Shown here: positions 5,694-7,551 of the stretch, piece after piece | Layout of the letters: the number at the start of each line of letters is the position of its first letter | How positions within the stretch are numbered: the first letter of the stretch is position 1 | From: Candidatus Uhrbacteria bacterium | GTDB taxonomy: Bacteria; Patescibacteriota; Patescibacteriia; 2-12-FULL-60-25 | Length of the DNA stretch: 7,551 nt | NCBI GenBank assembly: GCA_009691315.1 | Contig: SICT01000052.1 | Span: forward strand, 1-7,551 | Direction: 5' to 3' | Program-made: the position numbers and the translations under genes | The notes under the pieces: model-generated | Seen by the model: only the letters and a program-made list of their open reading frames with translations | What the model was told of the DNA's origin: nothing | The model's database searches: none

Positions 5694-6098
5694 ATGTCAA
5701 TCAAAAACCTTATGTATAAATCCAATCGCGATAGTGGATCAGACCGCAGAGGTGGTAGCAAAAAAATTGGTGGGGGAAATTTGTGGGATAAAGGATCTCG
5801 TGGGGGATCGTATGGCCGAGGTGGTGGAGGGAGAGCCGCCATGCATGGAGCTATTTGTGGCATGTGTCATAAGCCCTGCGAAGTGCCATTTATGCCAAAC
5901 GGCAAGAAACCAGTGTATTGCGCCAGTTGTTTTAGAAAAAATGAGCGCGGCGAGTCTCATGCTTTTGAAGACCGCCGAGCTTACTCTAAACCAGAATATG
6001 CCACGAAACAGGAGTCGTCAGGCACAGCAAATTTTAATGAACAATTCAAAGTCCTGAATGAAAAATTAGATGCAATTATAGAAGCATTAAATGATTAA
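5694..6098 (+). CDS. CxxC-x17-CxxC zinc-knuckle protein with Gly/Arg-rich N-terminus
   Basis: A 134-aa protein in three parts. Residues 12-47 are a disordered Gly/Arg/Ser/Lys-rich tract with RGG-like repeats, a composition often linked to RNA or DNA binding. Residues 55-79 hold CGMC (55-58) and CASC (76-79) exactly 17 residues apart, with an extra Cys62 after the first pair, very probably binding one zinc ion. Residues 114-134 form a short charged amphipathic helix (QFKVLNEKLDAIIEAL) that could mediate oligomerisation. This layout matches the CxxC-x17-CxxC domain family, which I associate with CPR bacteria; its function is not established to my knowledge, and a nucleic-acid role is inference. 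The start at 5694 has no Shine-Dalgarno but sits about 13 nt after the predicted transcription start; Met7 (5712) is an alternative. It is probably co-transcribed with the peptidase 36 bp downstream. Confidence 0.88.
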   Translation: MSIKNLMYKSNRDSGSDRRGGSKKIGGGNLWDKGSRGGSYGRGGGGRAAMHGAICGMCHKPCEVPFMPNGKKPVYCASCFRKNERGESHAFEDRRAYSKPEYATKQESSGTANFNEQFKVLNEKLDAIIEALND

Positions 6099-6123
6099 GG
6101 CTTAAGCTGAGAAAAAAGATATT

Positions 6124-6129
6124 AAGGAG
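6124..6129 (+). promoter_or_regulatory. Shine-Dalgarno of the M3 peptidase gene
   Basis: AAGGAG is placed 5 nt before the ATG at 6135. An in-frame TAA at 6123-6125 means the peptidase cannot start further upstream, which fixes the start codon. Confidence 0.8.
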
Positions 6130-6134
6130 TGCAT

Positions 6135-7551
6135 ATGTTTTCGGAGAATCCTATCGCGCAAGCGCAGACACCTGAGGGTGTCACCAGCATGTGTGATAAA
6201 GCTCTGACTCGCGCGCGCCAACTTCAGGATGAGATTCGAGAGCTTGCCAGCGCGGAAAAGAGTGCTCTCACATGGGAGACCACATTCGGGGCATTTGATG
6301 AGATCGCTCGTGCAGTGGGCGAAGCATTACAAGTGCCTCAATTAATGATGGTCGCGCATCCGGATGCTGATGTGCGTCAAGCGGCCATGGCCTGTGAACC
6401 GAAAGTGAACGCCTTTACTTCCGCGCTTTTTATGGATGACCAGATTGAGGTCACTTTAAAACATTTCGCCGACCGCGCGACGGAAACATCACCCGTGCAT
6501 CTTCGTTTTATGGAGCACGTTCTACGCGATTATCGGCGTAATGGATTGTCACTAGATCCGAACGGGCGAGAAGAGTTGCGGCTTTTAAATGAGAGGATCA
6601 CGATGGTTGGTCAGCAATTTGAAAAACATTTGGCTGAAAATACTAGATGGATTGAGATCGTTCCAGAACAGCTTGCGGGGCTTCCTGTCTTTTATGTGGC
6701 GAATCATCCTACGAATGAACAGGGAAAGATTCGTATCACGACAGATTATCCTGATTTTGTGCCATTCATGCGTTACGCTCATGATCGTCAAGCCGCGCGC
6801 GCTCTTCACGTAGAATCGCACAATCGAACGGCAAAAGAAAATTTGCCTTTATTGGATCAACTCATTGAATTACGCCATAAGAAAGCCAAGCTTCTCGGAT
6901 ATCCCACGTGGGCGGATTATGTGCTTGAGACACGCATGGCGAAGAGCGCCATAAATGTGAAGCGTTTTCTTGAGGATTTGCACATCGCGATCAAACAAAA
7001 ACGCGAAGAGGAATTTATTTTATTTCGTGAAGCGGGTGTGTCTATGGGTATTCCAAACGGTGAACCAATGTTTTCATCGGATACTTCCTATCTTGAAGAG
7101 ATCATTTGCAAAAAACAATTTCAACTCGATTCACAAAGGGTGAGCGAGTATTTTGAAATTTTAAATGTGTTAAAAGGAATTTTTGAGATGACAAAACGAC
7201 TCTACGGTCTTTCTTTCGAACGCACGCAGATAACAACTTGGCACCAGGACGTTCAGGCGTTTGATGTGCAGGAGACTTCAGGAGAGATCATCGGACGGGC
7301 CTATCTTGATCTGTATCCGCGCGATCAAAAATATAAACACGCCGCGGTGTTTGGATTACGTGACACGTTGAGACAAGCGGATGGAGCACGCGTTCTCCCC
7401 ATCGCTGCCTTGGTGTGTAATTTTTCAAAACCCGGCGCATCTCCGGCGTTGTTGAGTCACGAAGAAGTGACGACTTTTTTTCACGAATTCGGACATCTCC
7501 TACATCATCTTGTAAGTACGTGTGAGCTGGCCTCATTTTCTGGAACAAATG
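6135..7551 (+). CDS. M3 family zinc oligopeptidase (thimet/oligopeptidase A type), 3' end cut off
   Basis: Reading from ATG 6135, 472 codons run without a stop to the right edge, so the gene is truncated by the window, not by mutation. The product is a cytoplasmic metallopeptidase that degrades short peptides. Family signs include LRDYRRNGLSL (about 130-140), KAKLLGYPTWADYVLETRMA (about 252-271), the stretch GRAYLDLYPRDQKYKHAA, and CNFSKPGASPALLSHEEV directly before the zinc site TFFHEFGHLLHH. In the site, His450 and His454 are the zinc ligands and Glu451 the catalytic base of HExxH. The last residues, FSGTN, match the stretch that follows in M3A enzymes. The third zinc ligand Glu and the C-terminal third (about 200 residues, judging from the usual ~680-aa length) lie beyond the window. 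No signal peptide is seen. Whether it is an oligopeptidase or a dipeptidyl carboxypeptidase (Dcp-like) cannot be decided. It lies 36 bp after the CxxC gene with no terminator between. Confidence 0.93.
   Translation, partial: MFSENPIAQAQTPEGVTSMCDKALTRARQLQDEIRELASAEKSALTWETTFGAFDEIARAVGEALQVPQLMMVAHPDADVRQAAMACEPKVNAFTSALFMDDQIEVTLKHFADRATETSPVHLRFMEHVLRDYRRNGLSLDPNGREELRLLNERITMVGQQFEKHLAENTRWIEIVPEQLAGLPVFYVANHPTNEQGKIRITTDYPDFVPFMRYAHDRQAARALHVESHNRTAKENLPLLDQLIELRHKKAKLLGYPTWADYVLETRMAKSAINVKRFLEDLHIAIKQKREEEFILFREAGVSMGIPNGEPMFSSDTSYLEEIICKKQFQLDSQRVSEYFEILNVLKGIFEMTKRLYGLSFERTQITTWHQDVQAFDVQETSGEIIGRAYLDLYPRDQKYKHAAVFGLRDTLRQADGARVLPIAALVCNFSKPGASPALLSHEEVTTFFHEFGHLLHHLVSTCELASFSGTN

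Noticed and set aside
5734..6057. Second plus-strand open frame of 107 aa inside the CxxC gene
   Set aside because: It lies in an alternate frame of the Gly-rich and zinc-knuckle coding region and has no ribosome-binding site. The 5694 frame carries the CxxC motifs at the right spacing.
229..6098. Recoded TGA (as in Gracilibacteria or Absconditabacteria)
   Set aside because: No recognisable gene here is interrupted by TGA. All six complete genes end in TAA or TAG, but six stops are too few to mean anything, and the standard code reads every gene in full.
1..7551. CRISPR arrays, transposases, tRNA genes, phage genes
   Set aside because: I looked for regularly spaced repeats, tRNA-like T-loop sequences and transposase or integrase motifs by eye on both strands and found none.

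Overview
The window looks like a chromosomal segment of a Candidate Phyla Radiation (Patescibacteria) bacterium, probably a Parcubacteria-type lineage. The best pointer is the small Gly/Arg-rich protein at 5694-6098. Its CxxC-x17-CxxC zinc-knuckle layout is a family I associate with these genomes. Compact gene packing, the standard genetic code and a moderate GC content fit, but this is inference; no rRNA or other marker gene is present.

Layout. 1-228 is non-coding and ends in a sigma70-type promoter (179-207) for an ABC-F ATPase (229-1683, +). That gene converges on a minus-strand pair, and the two stop codons overlap by 4 bp. The pair is a 130-aa protein of unknown function (3313-2921) followed by an HI0933/YhiN-type FAD-dependent oxidoreductase (2915-1680). 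A 127-bp divergent intergenic region leads to an exported coiled-coil plus MltB-like lytic transglycosylase (3441-4745, +). From 4793 to 5636 lies a self-contained transcription unit. It has a consensus -35 promoter with an inverted repeat around the -10, a highly structured leader, a perfect Shine-Dalgarno, a 208-aa predicted lipoprotein or secreted protein, and a strong intrinsic terminator. A new promoter (5646-5674) then drives the CxxC protein and probably an M3 family zinc oligopeptidase (6135 onward), which runs off the right edge.

How the parts work together. Most genes are housekeeping or envelope functions: ribosome-associated ATPase, flavoprotein, peptidoglycan remodelling and peptide degradation. 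No defence system, CRISPR array, transposase or tRNA is visible. The unusual region is 4793-5636. Its leader and the first ~131 codons of its gene are markedly GC-rich (hand-counted GC3 about 88%), dropping abruptly to about 57% near 5341. Its leader can form two mutually exclusive hairpins, one followed by a T-rich stretch. This is either a regulated, possibly acquired cassette or a native gene tuned for very high expression. In addition, three genes that follow a promoter directly (229, 3441, 5694) seem to have very short leaders (about 0-15 nt) and no Shine-Dalgarno, while the lipoprotein gene and the M3 peptidase gene have good ones.
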